From positions 1,798,001 through 1,862,000 of the forward strand of contig OY762456.1 in the NCBI GenBank assembly GCA_963665785.1: a stretch of DNA of 64,000 bases, given 5' to 3'. Positions 8,405 to 17,514 of the stretch are shown one piece after another; position 1 is the stretch's first letter, and each line of letters begins with the position of its first letter. Made by a program: the position numbers and the translations under genes. The DNA comes from UBA7455 sp026713185 (GTDB lineage: Bacteria; Pseudomonadota; Gammaproteobacteria; Pseudomonadales; Azotimanducaceae). The notes under the pieces were generated by a model, which worked only from the letters and a program-made list of their open reading frames with translations, was not told the origin of the DNA and made no database searches.

Positions 8405-11203
8405 TCAAGCGATAGTTTGCTCCTCGTCATGTAGTTCAACGGTACCCATGTCGCCGTCGATGGCGATCATCTGTCCATGTTTTATACGTACTGTGCCGTT
8501 ACCGACACCAAGTACCGCCGGAATGCCGTACTCGCGTGCCACGATGGAACCGTGTGCGAGGATGCTGCCCATATCCGTCACCAGACCGACTGCGTGGGCA
8601 AAGAGCTGCGTCCAGGCAGGTGTGGTATTGGGTGCGACCAGTATCGATCCTGGCGCCATTTTGTCGAAATCGTTTTGAGAAAGGATGACGCTGGCAGGTG
8701 CGGTAACTCTTCCGGAACTGACCGCGAAACCGTTGAGTGTATCGCCGGATTCGTCGTTCCTGATTTGGGTTTCCTTGAACCTGACACTGGGTAGGTTGCT
8801 TGCTTCCTCCGGAATGGTGCCGGGCGGATGCATCAGCTTTCGGGCTTCTCGAAGTTCACGACGTTCTGCGGCAAGCCTGCCCAGTTCCGGGAGACTCGTA
8901 CCGGCCTTGCGCGCCGCGATAGCCCTGGTGAGTTCTTCGGTTACCAGGAAAAACGTATCTTCGCGATCAAGGAACGTCCCCGCAGCGATCAGTCGCTGCC
9001 CCAATTCAAACGCCATGGGCCGCAGGACTGACCATGTATAGCCGAAGTAGAAAGCGGTTTCCTCGCGAATGTGATTGTATTTGAGCGCAAACCACCAACG
9101 ATACCGGAACTGCCAGTAGGTGAGTCCCTCAAGTTTTTCGGACACTTCCCTGAACTTTTGCTCACGCACGGTGGCGGCGCGGATATCCTGATTCTTCGGA
9201 TCGTAATCGGCGTCCTGGACCATGGACTTCAATGACGCAAATGTCGCTGACGGATCTTCGGCCTGGGTAGGTTCGATGAAATCAAGGCTGTAGCCCTGAT
9301 GACCATAGACTTCGTAATACTCGTCCAGGGCCTTGAGGATGGGACCACCTTCCGGATGGTCATGTAATGCCTGCAGAACAAACTTCGTTGGCGTCACGAT
9401 AATGAGGTAGGTCAGTCCCTCGCTGGCGCGAATCTGTTTGGCGATCTTGAATAATATGGCATTGGCCAGCATCGATTTCGATTCCTGGCCGGTGAGAAAC
9501 TGACCACTTATATAGTGATCGTCAGGCAGGTTCTCATGCAGGAAGCACTGGAGCTGGTCATCGGTGGATTTGGCGATGCCAAAGGTGTGGCTGGTATTGC
9601 CGGTCCAGTAGTAGCCTTCCTCGATACCCATCTCGCGAATACCCGCCAGCAATTCCTCATCGGTTGCAGTTTTGAGATTCACCTTTTTCCACTTCTCTGC
9701 TGTCCCAATCAGACGGGGCAGGGCCTCCTCCTGCCATGTCCGCCAGCGTGCATCGTTGTTCTGCGTCATGTTGTTGGCGACATAGGTGGGATTATCGGAA
9801 GGTGGCAGGGTCAGATCATGGGCAAGATTGTCACCTTCGTATGCGGCGGCAACGGCGTCGAACTCCGCCTGTTCTTCGGTTGATAACTCCGAGCGAAACA
9901 GCGCCATGTCGTGTTCCTGCTTGTCGGACAGGTCTCCATATCGCTCCCAGATTTCGTCGATCGTCTGCTGAAAGGCAGCTTTTAACTCCTCTTCCGGCAG
10001 ATTCGGGTCCATATGGTTCATGGGATGGTCAGCCCGGTTGTAGGCGTATCCGTTGCAGGTGACAAAGCCCGGACCGCCCCCCACATGTATGCTCGGGCCG
10101 CTGCGTCCGGACTCGAGACCTTCCGTCAGGTATAACTCCTCGAACAACGGGCATATCGGATCTGGCATGTTCTCCACGATCTGCCGTCGATACAGGATCT
10201 TTGCCGGTGGTGTCGGTTCCCAAACGACCTCGATGGGTTGGACCGGCAGGTTTGTTATCGGACGTGACTGCAGCAACAGCAACTCGTAATCAGGGCCTCC
10301 ATCTGTATTAGAAAACGCCCATTCGATGTCCTGCGGTACACCATCGTAGAGTCGTTCGATTTCCACTGCGGTTGATGCGAGTTCTTGCAGCATGTCATCG
10401 GACAACGATGACTGATCGCGGTCCCCGGTGGCGACATCAGTCAGTTTGGTACCTTGATCACCATCGGCCACGATCTGCTGTTCCTTTGGCCCGATGATGG
10501 TCTCCCTGGTGCTCAAAGTCGATTTGTCGACGATGTAAGTGTCAGGCGTGACCTGTCCGCTGACCACCGCTTCCCCGAGTCCGAAACTTGCATTGATAAT
10601 GATTTCAGCCCGTTCTCCGGTGGCTGGATTTGCAGTGAATAAAATTCCGGATACTGCTGAAGGCGCCATTACCTGGACAACGACCGCCATTGCCACGGTG
10701 TCCTGGTCGATGCCATTTTGATGCCGATAACTGATCGCCTGCGGGGTCCACAAGGACGCCCAGCACTTTCTTACCGCGGCGACGACCTCATCCGCACCCT
10801 TGACGTTGAGATAGGTTTCCTGTTGTCCCGCAAATGACAAACCCGGCAGGTCTTCAGCATTGGCAGAGGAGCGGACCGCAACCGGACTATCGTTAAGTGT
10901 CGCGTAGGTCGTTTTGATTTCTTCACTGATCGCTGTTGAAGGTTCATAGTCTTTAAACAGAGCCTGAATGTCGCGTGCTGCCTGCTCAAAAGACACCCGG
11001 CCGTCTTTGACGTCAGGTTTGGCGAGCGATACGATTTTCTCCTGCAGGTGATTGTCGGCAACGAAGCTGCGGTAAGCTGAAGTCGTTACTTGAAATCCGC
11101 CCGGTACGTTGAAGCCTGCATTCGACAGTTTTGCCAGCGATCTGCCTTTTCCCCCGACTGTTTCCAAGGCATCGTTCTTTGTATTAAGTGCAGTAGTATG
11201 CAT
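8405..11203 (-). CDS. PEP synthase / rifampin phosphotransferase-like protein
   Basis: 932 aa. The N-terminal PPDK-type ATP-grasp region shows VGGKGRSLAKL (about 17-27), SPVAVRSSANAEDLPGLSFAGQ-type motifs and later EWAFS and LLLLQSRPI. The C-terminal swivelling phosphohistidine domain shows LAHGSIVAREYGIPAV with the likely phospho-acceptor His884. The PEP/pyruvate-binding TIM barrel of true PEP synthase is absent, since the protein ends soon after the His domain. The order ATP-grasp, middle domain, His domain is that of rifampin phosphotransferase and its many uncharacterised relatives, so substrate phosphorylation with ATP (giving AMP and phosphate) is likely. The start has GAGGTGAT about 5 bp upstream. 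It is divergent from metG. Confidence 0.8.
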   Translation of the reverse strand: MHTTALNTKNDALETVGGKGRSLAKLSNAGFNVPGGFQVTTSAYRSFVADNHLQEKIVSLAKPDVKDGRVSFEQAARDIQALFKDYEPSTAISEEIKTTYATLNDSPVAVRSSANAEDLPGLSFAGQQETYLNVKGADEVVAAVRKCWASLWTPQAISYRHQNGIDQDTVAMAVVVQVMAPSAVSGILFTANPATGERAEIIINASFGLGEAVVSGQVTPDTYIVDKSTLSTRETIIGPKEQQIVADGDQGTKLTDVATGDRDQSSLSDDMLQELASTAVEIERLYDGVPQDIEWAFSNTDGGPDYELLLLQSRPITNLPVQPIEVVWEPTPPAKILYRRQIVENMPDPICPLFEELYLTEGLESGRSGPSIHVGGGPGFVTCNGYAYNRADHPMNHMDPNLPEEELKAAFQQTIDEIWERYGDLSDKQEHDMALFRSELSTEEQAEFDAVAAAYEGDNLAHDLTLPPSDNPTYVANNMTQNNDARWRTWQEEALPRLIGTAEKWKKVNLKTATDEELLAGIREMGIEEGYYWTGNTSHTFGIAKSTDDQLQCFLHENLPDDHYISGQFLTGQESKSMLANAILFKIAKQIRASEGLTYLIIVTPTKFVLQALHDHPEGGPILKALDEYYEVYGHQGYSLDFIEPTQAEDPSATFASLKSMVQDADYDPKNQDIRAATVREQKFREVSEKLEGLTYWQFRYRWWFALKYNHIREETAFYFGYTWSVLRPMAFELGQRLIAAGTFLDREDTFFLVTEELTRAIAARKAGTSLPELGRLAAERRELREARKLMHPPGTIPEEASNLPSVRFKETQIRNDESGDTLNGFAVSSGRVTAPASVILSQNDFDKMAPGSILVAPNTTPAWTQLFAHAVGLVTDMGSILAHGSIVAREYGIPAVLGVGNGTVRIKHGQMIAIDGDMGTVELHDEEQTIA

Positions 11204-11379
11204 TGCTGATCACCTCGTTTGGGATATAGCACAGATAATAGGAATTAGTCGGTTGCCGATCAAGCGGGGTAATGAAGTATATCGAAATATAGCAGCAGCT
11301 TGCGCCCAGGTCATTGAGTTAGCCATGGGTTGCTAAAAATGCGGGTCACGTTTACTCTTGAATGATTCGAGGGACAGAT

Positions 11380-13134
11380 ATGAATCAAGCCCGGCATATA
11401 CTTGTTGGCGTCGCATGGCCGTACGCAAATGGTGAACAGCACATCGGTCATATTGCCGGCGCCTATCTTCCGCCCGATATTTTTGCCCGCTTCCAGCGTA
11501 TGTGCGGTAATCATGTCTTGATGGTAAGTGGTTCTGATGCGCACGGCACCCCGATCACTGTACGGGCTGAGGACGAAGGAGTCAGCCCGGCTGAAATAGT
11601 TGATCGATTCCATGCCACTTTTATCGACAGCTATCTCAAACTCGGACTGACATTCGACCTGTTCACACATACTGAAACCCAAAATCACTGGAATGTGACA
11701 CAGGATATTTTTCGTACCCATCTTGGTAGTGGCTATATCTACAAGGACAGCCAGAAGCAGTTGTACGACGCCAATGCGAGCCGGTTTCTGCCTGATCGCT
11801 ATGTTGAGGGTTACTGCCCGTATTGTGACTATGACGAAGCTCGCGGCGACCAGTGTGACCAGTGCGGGCGTACCTACGAAGCGGTTGAACTTAATAACCC
11901 CCGCTCACGGATTACCGGAAACACCAACCTCGAAGTCCGTAATACCGAGCATTACTTCCTGGACTTGTCGAAACTCCAGGAACCGCTGCAGGATTGGCTG
12001 AAAGACGGTAAAACGCACTGGCGTCCGAATGTCATCCAATTTGCGCTTTCCCAGGTTGAACAAACAGAGCTTCGGGGTCGCCCAATCACCCGTGACATGG
12101 AGTGGGGCGTCTCCATTCCGTTGCCGAACACCGCAGGAAAATGTATCTATGTCTGGTACGACGCCGTCATCGGCTATCTGAGTGCTGCAAAAGAGTGGGC
12201 TCAGCTTTCTGACGAGGCTGAACACTGGCGTCAGTGGTGGGACGCCGATACTAATCCTCAGGCCCGTATCTATAATTTTATCGGCAAGGACAACATCCCC
12301 TTTCATGCCATGATGTGGCCTGCGATGTTGATTGCCTGTCAGCGACTGAATCTACCCTATGATGTTCCAGCCAACTTGTACCTGAATATGTATGGTCGGA
12401 AGTTCAGTAAGAGCAGGGGACATACTATCAGCATCCTGAACGTGCTCGAACGCTACCAGGCTGATGCGTGGCGCTACGCGCTTACCGCCATCGCGCCGGA
12501 AGCAAACGATGTGGACTTTAGCTGGGACGATTTTGTTGAACGCGTGAATAACGAACTGGTGGCGAATTGGGGTAATCTGGTGAACAGGGTGTTGGGTTTT
12601 GCCTATAAGCGCTGGCAGGGCGTCATCCCGGAACCGGGGCCGTTGAGCGAGAAAGAGCAGGACCTGCTTGAAGAAGTCAAAGCCGGTTTCAACAGCGTGG
12701 GGGACTTGTATGACCAGGTGAAGCTCAAAGCCGCCCTGCAGGAAGCCCGACGGTTGAGCCAACGGACGAACCAGTATCTGCATGACGTGGCGCCCTGGAG
12801 CACGATTAAAACTGACCCACAACAGGCCGCCACTTCGGTCTATGTGGCGCTGCAGGTCATTGACTGGCTTAAAATTCTATGGGCTCCCATACTGCCCCAC
12901 TCCAGCCAACAGCTCCATGAGTTCCTGGGCTATGACGGCCAACTCTTTGGCCATCAGTACACACAGACCATTAAAGACTCAAGAGGCGAGCATCGTGTGC
13001 TGCGGTATGACAACAGTCAGGCCATCGGTCGGTGGGAACCAGGGACGCTTGCCCCTGGCCAGGCACTGAGGCAACCCGCGCCATTATTTGTCAAGCTCGA
13101 CAAAAACGTGCCGGAACAGGAGGCGGCAGGTTAG
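11380..13134 (+). CDS. metG: Methionine--tRNA ligase
   Basis: Charges tRNA-Met with methionine in the cytoplasm. A class I synthetase: ILVGVAWPYANG leads into HIGH at residues 21-24, a zinc knuckle with CPYC and CDQC pairs follows, and the KMSKS loop appears as KFSKSRG. The anticodon-binding helical domain contains NNELVANWGNLVNR. At about 584 aa it lacks the C-terminal dimerisation domain of the longest forms. I start at the ATG at 11380 because CGAGGGA lies 5-6 bp upstream; an ATG at 11362 is in frame but has no such site. It is an isolated gene amid accessory functions, so it could be an extra copy. Confidence 0.93.
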   Translation: MNQARHILVGVAWPYANGEQHIGHIAGAYLPPDIFARFQRMCGNHVLMVSGSDAHGTPITVRAEDEGVSPAEIVDRFHATFIDSYLKLGLTFDLFTHTETQNHWNVTQDIFRTHLGSGYIYKDSQKQLYDANASRFLPDRYVEGYCPYCDYDEARGDQCDQCGRTYEAVELNNPRSRITGNTNLEVRNTEHYFLDLSKLQEPLQDWLKDGKTHWRPNVIQFALSQVEQTELRGRPITRDMEWGVSIPLPNTAGKCIYVWYDAVIGYLSAAKEWAQLSDEAEHWRQWWDADTNPQARIYNFIGKDNIPFHAMMWPAMLIACQRLNLPYDVPANLYLNMYGRKFSKSRGHTISILNVLERYQADAWRYALTAIAPEANDVDFSWDDFVERVNNELVANWGNLVNRVLGFAYKRWQGVIPEPGPLSEKEQDLLEEVKAGFNSVGDLYDQVKLKAALQEARRLSQRTNQYLHDVAPWSTIKTDPQQAATSVYVALQVIDWLKILWAPILPHSSQQLHEFLGYDGQLFGHQYTQTIKDSRGEHRVLRYDNSQAIGRWEPGTLAPGQALRQPAPLFVKLDKNVPEQEAAG

Positions 13135-13177
13135 AAGGCAAGATCGAAACGGTCAGGATTCATCGCTCCCGACTGGG

Positions 13178-14068
13178 TCACGTATGTACTTCCACAAGGG
13201 TCCATTTCACGCCGCAGATGTGCAATGTATCAAACTTCCTGTAAGCACCGGGGGCAGCCCACAGGTCCACGCCGACAACGCCGATCCTTCCTCCTGGCTC
13301 TGGATTGACAAACCGCATGGTCTGTTCGCCGGCCAGCCTGAGCGTGGTGGGTTGCGCCGGGTCGATCGAACAGCCTGCACCAAGGCCATTCATCCACCTC
13401 CTGCAGACTTCTTCAGGGTCACCATCGCGCGGTGCAATTTCAACTGCCGCGAAACCTGTCGTGACACCCCCGTGGGGCCGTGCGTCAACGCCGTTTTGCC
13501 ACCTGTTTCCAGCTGGGAAGTAGGCGCCTTTATTCCTCGGGAAAACGTCCTGGCCAGGCCAATTCTCTTCAATCTCGGCAAGGGTACCGAAATCCCTCGG
13601 GTGGTACTGAACGTTCACACCGGAAATGGCGCCGGGTTCCCTTGGCAGAGGCTCACCCAGCACATAACGTCCTGACTTGACACCAGCCAGACCTGAGCCC
13701 GGCGAGCCAGGGCAAACGTTCCAATTCCCTGAAACGATTCCTGTACCCGCCCCCTGGACTGACATCGACCTTGAAGCCACCGCAACGTCTGGAACCTGCA
13801 CTATAGCCATGTATCCGCAGTCACCATGGCGTTCCAGAAGTCTGGTTTGGGTCGTAGATTGCTGCCATGCGAGGTCTGTTGGGCAAACAGTCTCGAGAAA
13901 AGAGTCACCCAATCGGATGTGGGTGTTGATAAGAGACCCACCTGCCGCCATGCGAGGATCCTGATAGACTACAGGGGCATCAAATGCTGTGCTCAGCACA
14001 CTGGATGTCCACTCAAGGTCCCGTGCGAGCAGACAAATCTGACGCAGGCGTAATGCGGGGTTCGGCAT
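13178..14068 (-). CDS. VOC (glyoxalase-like) family protein
   Basis: 296 aa. The opening LRLRQICLLARDLE...LSTAFDAPVVYQDP is the first beta-alpha-beta unit of a vicinal-oxygen-chelate fold, and a second half beginning GVTTGFAAVEIAPRDGDPEEV suggests two VOC modules. Such proteins are metal-dependent lyases, dioxygenases or isomerases; I cannot name the reaction. The metal ligands cannot be assigned with confidence. It converges on metG with a gap of 43 bp and lies 51 bp beyond the TauD-like gene on the same strand, so the two may be co-transcribed. Confidence 0.7.
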   Translation of the reverse strand: MPNPALRLRQICLLARDLEWTSSVLSTAFDAPVVYQDPRMAAGGSLINTHIRLGDSFLETVCPTDLAWQQSTTQTRLLERHGDCGYMAIVQVPDVAVASRSMSVQGAGTGIVSGNWNVCPGSPGSGLAGVKSGRYVLGEPLPREPGAISGVNVQYHPRDFGTLAEIEENWPGQDVFPRNKGAYFPAGNRWQNGVDARPHGGVTTGFAAVEIAPRDGDPEEVCRRWMNGLGAGCSIDPAQPTTLRLAGEQTMRFVNPEPGGRIGVVGVDLWAAPGAYRKFDTLHICGVKWTLVEVHT

Positions 14069-14119
14069 CGCTGTTACCCTTTTCTAACAACACTTGAAAG
14101 TATTCTAAAGGACTAATGA

Positions 14120-14968
14120 TTAACTGTCAGTACTCAGCGCACAACCCTCGATGGTGATCCTGTGCATTTCTCTTCGCTGGCCCTGATAGTCATTCTGTGC
14201 CCAATGCCAGGTTGCACGGTTATCCCAGAAGGCAATGGAACCAGGTTGCCAATGAAAATTGGTGATAAAACTGTCACTCGTCGCGATCTTAAAGAGATGT
14301 TCCAGTAAAGGTAGTGAGTCTTCCCGGCTCCATCCCTCAAAGTGACGAGTAAATCCAGGATTCACATACAGCGCTTTTTTGCCGCTCAGGGGATGAGTGA
14401 TGACCACGGGGTGAATGACATCATCCATCGCATCTGCCGCTTCGGCTTTACCCACCCTGTCGTCTGTGATCCGCTGATAGCCTTTGTCAGATCCAAACAC
14501 ATGGTGAGCGGAGTGCACGGCACTTAATCCGAGCAGGGTATCCTGCAAACCAGTGCTCAGGGATGCAAAGGCTTTATACATATTGGTAAAACAGGTGTTG
14601 CCTCCGGTCTTCGGCACTTCTCGCGCCACAAGAATGGAACCCAATGCAGGCTCAGCGTCGTAAGAATGATCTGTGTGCCAGCCCCCGCCGATATTGTACG
14701 TTTGATCTGGCTCCTTGGTAACCATGGCAATCTGTGGGTAGTTATCGTGTGCAGTAAAGAATCTGTTTATATTGATCTGCCCCCACCGCTCGGCAAATTC
14801 AATATGCTGCTTTTCATCAATGGACTGGTCCCGAAAGAAGATGAGCCCCTGCTCTGCAAAGACGCGCTTGATGTCAGCAAACTCTGCCTGGGAAAGGCCC
14901 GTGGCAATATCGACGCCGGTAATTTCCGCACCCACCCCGTCAAGAATCTTTACTTTCATTGTACTCAT
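14120..14968 (-). CDS. TauD/TfdA family Fe(II)/2-oxoglutarate dioxygenase
   Basis: 282 aa, the normal family length. GGGWHTDHSYDAEPALGSIL carries the H-x-D iron ligands, and WDNRATWHWAQNDYQGQRREMHRITIEG carries the distal His, with the Arg that binds 2-oxoglutarate in REMHRITIEG. The N-terminal GVGAEITGVDIATGLSQAE is the TauD opening. Members hydroxylate taurine, 2,4-D or similar acids and release sulfite or phenols; the substrate here is unknown. An ATG at 14959 is an alternative start. It probably forms a unit with the downstream VOC gene. Confidence 0.9.
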   Translation of the reverse strand: MSTMKVKILDGVGAEITGVDIATGLSQAEFADIKRVFAEQGLIFFRDQSIDEKQHIEFAERWGQININRFFTAHDNYPQIAMVTKEPDQTYNIGGGWHTDHSYDAEPALGSILVAREVPKTGGNTCFTNMYKAFASLSTGLQDTLLGLSAVHSAHHVFGSDKGYQRITDDRVGKAEAADAMDDVIHPVVITHPLSGKKALYVNPGFTRHFEGWSREDSLPLLEHLFKIATSDSFITNFHWQPGSIAFWDNRATWHWAQNDYQGQRREMHRITIEGCALSTDS

Positions 14969-15065
14969 TGCGTATATGTCGAATTAACCCTCTTCTTACA
15001 GCTTTTCAATCTATCAGAAGTGGTTAACTTCCCGCAATGCAGTTTGCAGACTTACAGCCGTTAAC

Positions 15066-15365
15066 TTATTCTTGCGAAGCCTGCTTGCGGGTCACGAACA
15101 CGATCGCACCGATTGGCGCCAGACATAAGATCACTGAGGGGATGACCAGCAAAGCTCCCCCGTACCACATGGCTGGCGTTAGAAAGAAGAAATTTATTGC
15201 GCATACGACAGCCGTAGCAATGCTCAGGCCTTTGTCACCGTATAATGCTGCACCGCATGCGATAAGCAGCGCTATCCACCCGATAAACAGCCCATCGAGA
15301 GGTACAAAAAAGGCGATAACAGCAACGATGATCGCTGCGATTCCAAGCCCAGTGCATAAATTCAT
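15066..15365 (-). CDS. Small integral membrane protein
   Basis: 99 aa, nearly all hydrophobic, with about four membrane segments (about 5-22, 25-42, 47-62 and 70-90) and a positively charged tail VTRKQASQE. The start at 15365 is preceded by AGGAAAGAATA, an acceptable ribosome site. The hydrophobic pattern and good start support a real gene although I recognise no family. Its 5' end is 74 bp beyond the PhyH gene on the same strand. Confidence 0.65.
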   Translation of the reverse strand: MNLCTGLGIAAIIVAVIAFFVPLDGLFIGWIALLIACGAALYGDKGLSIATAVVCAINFFFLTPAMWYGGALLVIPSVILCLAPIGAIVFVTRKQASQE

Positions 15366-15439
15366 TATTCTTTCCTGTCTTAACCAGAAGAGCCTGGAGT
15401 ATATCCCCCGTTTCGAACTACAGTCAATTGACGTTCCCC

Positions 15440-16513
15440 CTACTGACTTGCTGCGAAATCCGGTATGTTAATCAGGAGTTCTGTTATATCGCGCTGTTCC
15501 CTCGTATTCAGTTCGTGATAGACCGGCGATCGATGCAATTTCTCGCAGGCAGGCCCTGTATCCCTCTTGGGTACTACATCTGGTGTCTCGTAATTCTGTG
15601 CCATCATTGCCCGTTTATGTTCACTGCGATTGAAGCCGGCACGGTGCCAGGTTCTTGCGTCATAAAGTAACATACTGCCACTGGGAGCCTCGAGAATCGT
15701 GGCCTCTGGTCCGCTGTAAGGCAGTTCGTCATCCTGCAGGGCTCTGTTCCATTCTTCCGGAGGTCCCGAATCAACCCGGTGTGAACCCGGTTTGAACATC
15801 GTTGCGCCATTCTCGTGGGTGAAATCAGACACACAGGTATTACGGTTGCAGGCCTTGGGGGGTCCCTTTCGAGGGAACACAGGCTGAGGACTCGTCGATG
15901 GAGTATACGGAATATCAGAATGCCAGCGCCGGCCTGCCTGGGCCAGCGTTTCAGGTTTCAGAACGTTGAAACCAGGTGGGTGCCCCAGGTGTATATCCCT
16001 CGTCTGCAGGTACTCGCGAAGCACCCAGAGCGATATGGGCTCCGCGACTGCTCTGCAGACGGCAGCGTCCTGACAGATCTTGGGAATGTCCATATTTTGC
16101 TCCATGTGTTCGTATGGACCCGTACAGGCGACGCGTTCGAGTCGTTCGACAATCTCCGGCTGAAGGATAGAGTTAAGACACACCCAGCCTTCGCGCTGCA
16201 GGTGCTCAAGATATTCGGAAGGAAGTTTTTCCGGACCATGACAGATATGGATGTACACTTCATCTGAACCGACCGACAAAGTGCAGACGTCATTTACAAT
16301 ATCGACTGCTACGTTCTTGCCGGTTGCCATGTGCTTTACGCCTTTTGCCGTTCGATCCCAGATAACACGATCATCAGCTTCGTAGAATAGCGCAGGATCA
16401 CCGTCATTGTTTAGACCGAGCATGCTGCCATCGTCTGTAATCAGCAATACATAGTGATGTTCTGGACGCTTGAGAGTAACAATTCGCGCCTGGGATTCCT
16501 GTTGATTTACCAT
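15440..16513 (-). CDS. Phytanoyl-CoA dioxygenase (PhyH) family protein
   Basis: 357 aa. After an N-terminal beta-rich region (about 1-95) the PhyH fold shows RRWHSDIPY (H-x-D iron ligands), ENGATMFKPGSHR (conserved G-A-T-x-F-x-P-G-S-H) and DARTWHRAGFNRSEHKRAMMAQ (distal His and 2-oxoglutarate Arg region). It is expected to be an Fe(II)/2-oxoglutarate hydroxylase with unknown substrate. The same N-terminal extension and motifs occur in the 28012-29208 protein, so the two are likely paralogues. Confidence 0.88.
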   Translation of the reverse strand: MVNQQESQARIVTLKRPEHHYVLLITDDGSMLGLNNDGDPALFYEADDRVIWDRTAKGVKHMATGKNVAVDIVNDVCTLSVGSDEVYIHICHGPEKLPSEYLEHLQREGWVCLNSILQPEIVERLERVACTGPYEHMEQNMDIPKICQDAAVCRAVAEPISLWVLREYLQTRDIHLGHPPGFNVLKPETLAQAGRRWHSDIPYTPSTSPQPVFPRKGPPKACNRNTCVSDFTHENGATMFKPGSHRVDSGPPEEWNRALQDDELPYSGPEATILEAPSGSMLLYDARTWHRAGFNRSEHKRAMMAQNYETPDVVPKRDTGPACEKLHRSPVYHELNTREQRDITELLINIPDFAASQ

Positions 16514-16782
16514 TGCATCAGACTCCTTGCACCAAGCCGGACTGCTGATCAGTCCTGGTCTCCCACCATATCCTGCAAAGACAAGTGAACCCTTAGTTTA
16601 CCATCGGCGAACACACAAACACGCTGGCAAAGGGGACAGCGTGCTGAGCTGAATCATTGATTGTCTTACGAACCCGGCTCAGATTAAAGTCGCACAATAC
16701 AGTTGCTGGATACTTTCCAACGATATATGGAGATAGCCTATCCGTCCAGGTCCATCGCATTGGTAATATCTCTCGAAATGTC

Positions 16783-16832
16783 TTGTTGGCTTGTTACCGT
16801 TTGTTATACTATGACCAGGTCAGACCAGGTCA
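16783..16832 (+). promoter_or_regulatory. Promoter and tandem-repeat operator of the phd-vapC pair
   Basis: TTGTTG (16783-16788) and TATACT (16805-16810) are spaced by 16 bp, a plausible sigma-70 promoter. Directly after the -10 lie two head-to-tail copies of GACCAGGTCA (16813-16822 and 16823-16832), just before the antitoxin ATG at 16838. Antitoxins of this type usually bind repeats at their own promoter, so this is the likely autoregulatory site. The rest of the 324 bp gap (16514-16837) holds only a GGGGACAG motif near 16633. Confidence 0.6.
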
Positions 16833-16837
16833 GTACT

Positions 16838-17080
16838 ATGGAAAAGCAACTTACACTTACAGATGCAAAAGCACGATTTTCGGAGGTCATCGATAAGGTG
16901 AGTGAGGGTGATGAAGTTCTGATTACACGCATGGGTAAACCCGTAGCAGTGATCAGTCGCTATATTCCAGATAATGGGAAGAGACCCCTGGGGATACTGA
17001 AAGGTAAAATTGAAATGAGTGAAGATTTCGATGAATGGCCAGAAGATCTGGCGTCCGATTGGGGAATTCCGGACAAATGA
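16838..17080 (+). CDS. Phd/YefM family antitoxin
   Basis: 80 aa. LTLTDAKARFSEVIDKVSEGDEVLITRMGKPVAVISRY is the Phd/YefM DNA-binding fold (residues 4-42), followed by a charged, flexible tail with EMSEDFDEWPEDLA that would wrap the toxin. The ATG at 16838 is chosen because homology begins exactly there; an upstream in-frame ATG would add 45 residues covering the promoter. It overlaps the toxin gene by ATGA. Confidence 0.9.
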   Translation: MEKQLTLTDAKARFSEVIDKVSEGDEVLITRMGKPVAVISRYIPDNGKRPLGILKGKIEMSEDFDEWPEDLASDWGIPDK

Positions 17081-17451
17081 GATTCCTCCTCGACACTCAC
17101 TCATTGCTGTGGTCGCTCTCAGATCCAGAATTACTAAGTGCAGAATCAAGAGTCGTACTCGAAGAGAGTGAAAATTCTGTCTATGTCAGTATCGCATCGC
17201 TCTGGGAATGTGCTATTAAATCTTCCATTGGAAAACTGTCAATCCCCGACGATTTTTTCGCTGTAGCCACTGCCTGTTTTTCCCTGGCGCCTATTGAGGT
17301 ACCTCATATCGAAGCCTTTCGAACATTGCCATTACACCACCGTGATCCATTTGATCGGATCCTTGTTTCCCAGGCACTGGTTGATGACCTGATTTTGATG
17401 ACCCGGGATAATGATATCGGCAGTTACAATGTCAAGTTGCTGAGGTCCTGA
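17077..17451 (+). CDS. VapC-like PIN domain toxin
   Basis: 124 aa PIN-domain ribonuclease. LLDTHSLLW (residues 4-12) has the first catalytic Asp, ASLWECAIK the conserved Glu, HRDPFDRILVSQAL the third acidic site and LMTRDNDI the last Asp. The ATG lies inside the antitoxin stop (ATGA at 17077-17080), the standard coupled arrangement. It is expected to cleave RNA unless bound by the upstream antitoxin. Confidence 0.9.
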   Translation: MRFLLDTHSLLWSLSDPELLSAESRVVLEESENSVYVSIASLWECAIKSSIGKLSIPDDFFAVATACFSLAPIEVPHIEAFRTLPLHHRDPFDRILVSQALVDDLILMTRDNDIGSYNVKLLRS

Positions 17452-17514
17452 CAACCCGCCATCCTCTTCCCGGTCGTTTCCGTTGTCAGACTTTTCCCGG
17501 CATTGGGTCGGCGC

